A stretch of DNA of 6,081 bases from Candidatus Delongbacteria bacterium (GTDB lineage: Bacteria; Delongbacteria; UBA4055), in NCBI GenBank assembly GCA_016938535.1, contig JAFGUL010000011.1, positions 1 through 6,081 of the forward strand, read 5' to 3'. Positions 5,761 to 6,081 of the stretch are shown one piece after another. The translations under genes and the position numbers were made by a program. Numbering within the stretch: the stretch's first letter is position 1; every line of letters starts with the position of its first letter. The notes beneath the pieces were generated by a model. That model saw only the letters and a list, made by a program, of their open reading frames with translations. It was not told the DNA's origin and did not search any database.

Positions 5761-6081
5761 TCAATTTATAAATTCCAGCAGATCGTTCTCCATATTTTCC
5801 CAAATGAGTTTTTCTGACGCTTCCCTGCACTTGTTTTTCATTTCCTTCAGTTTAACTTCATCATTGATCATGCTGTTTATTGTTGCCGAAATCTGTTTCT
5901 TATCTTCAGGATTTGCTGTTTCACCGACTCCGAACCCTTTGACAAATTTCTTCATTTCAGGAAAATCGGAAGCTATCTGAGGAACCTGCGCCTGAATGAA
6001 TTCGAACATCTTATTTGGAGTTGAATAATAATAACTTTTCCCGGAATTTTTTATAAGGCATAATCCGATATCGGCGCAGAC
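5761..6081 (-). CDS. Glycosyltransferase (family 4-like, GT-B fold), C-terminal part only
   Basis: The last 107 codons are present and the frame is open to the right edge, so the N-terminal acceptor domain and part of the donor domain lie outside. The visible part starts with Ala-Asp-Ile-Gly-Leu, then Ser-Tyr-Tyr-Tyr-Ser-Thr-Pro-Asn-Lys-Met-Phe-Glu-Phe and Pro-Gln-Ile-Ala-Ser-Asp-Phe-Pro-Glu-Met. This is the classic run at the nucleotide-sugar end of family-4 glycosyltransferases; the Glu of Lys-Met-Phe-Glu-Phe sits where these enzymes contact the donor ribose. The tail (~65-105) is helical and lysine-rich, as usual. The gene ends in TGA, 85 bases before the phosphatidyltransferase start, and no terminator is evident, so read-through into the operon is possible. 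The sugar and acceptor cannot be read from this fragment. An envelope polysaccharide or lipopolysaccharide role is inferred from context. An ATG at 6009 is internal, not the start. Confidence 0.88.
   Translation of the reverse strand, partial: VCADIGLCLIKNSGKSYYYSTPNKMFEFIQAQVPQIASDFPEMKKFVKGFGVGETANPEDKKQISATINSMINDEVKLKEMKNKCREASEKLIWENMENDLLEFIN

Noticed and set aside
5761..6009. A complete small 82-residue gene starting at the ATG at 6009
   Set aside because: The same frame is open for 24 more codons to the window edge and encodes conserved glycosyltransferase sequence (Ala-Asp-Ile-Gly-Leu...Tyr-Tyr-Tyr-Ser-Thr-Pro-Asn-Lys) upstream of that Met.

Overview
The window is a compact, one-directional gene cluster: all seven coding regions lie on the minus strand and read from right to left. 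It suggests a Gram-negative (diderm) bacterium of moderately low G+C (near 40% by eye). The support is two enzymes of the ADP-heptose pathway, which makes the lipopolysaccharide inner-core sugar, and a lipobox-bearing TPR lipoprotein. The lipoprotein's N-terminus (Cys-Ala-Tyr-Phe-Asn, then a Tyr/Phe-Asn-Ala-Lys stretch) recalls lipoproteins of the Fibrobacteres-Chlorobi-Bacteroidetes-like assemblage. That taxonomic hint is from memory and weak.

Layout in order of transcription. At 6081-5761 is the C-terminal end of a family-4-like glycosyltransferase that enters from outside the window. An 85-base A+T-rich spacer (5760-5676) follows. It holds a good sigma70-like promoter candidate and a perfect 7+7 inverted repeat over its -10 element. 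Six tightly packed genes come next: a CDP-alcohol phosphatidyltransferase with a large C-terminal extension (5675-4113); a HAD-superfamily phosphatase (4101-3484); the heptose-7-phosphate kinase rfaE1 (3490-2471); the heptose-1-phosphate adenylyltransferase rfaE2 (2474-1983); an Aas-like acyl-ACP synthetase/AMP-binding protein without the usual acyltransferase half (1986-487); and a TPR lipoprotein that runs off the left edge (485-1). Junctions are an 11-base gap, a 7-base overlap, two ATGA overlaps and a 1-base gap, so these six almost certainly form one translationally coupled operon.

The operon appears to combine envelope sugar and envelope lipid chemistry. The kinase and adenylyltransferase supply two steps to ADP-heptose. 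The phosphatidyltransferase and the phosphatase, which resembles PgpC of E. coli, would fit consecutive steps to phosphatidylglycerol. The Aas-like enzyme would activate fatty acids for acyl transfer or salvage. The most unusual item is the phosphatidyltransferase. After its normal six-helix catalytic core come three more predicted membrane helices and a ~250-residue C-terminal domain. That domain contains five beta-hairpin units spaced about every 50 residues, like propeller blades, and should sit in the periplasm. No RNA genes, insertion sequences, CRISPR arrays or terminators were recognised.
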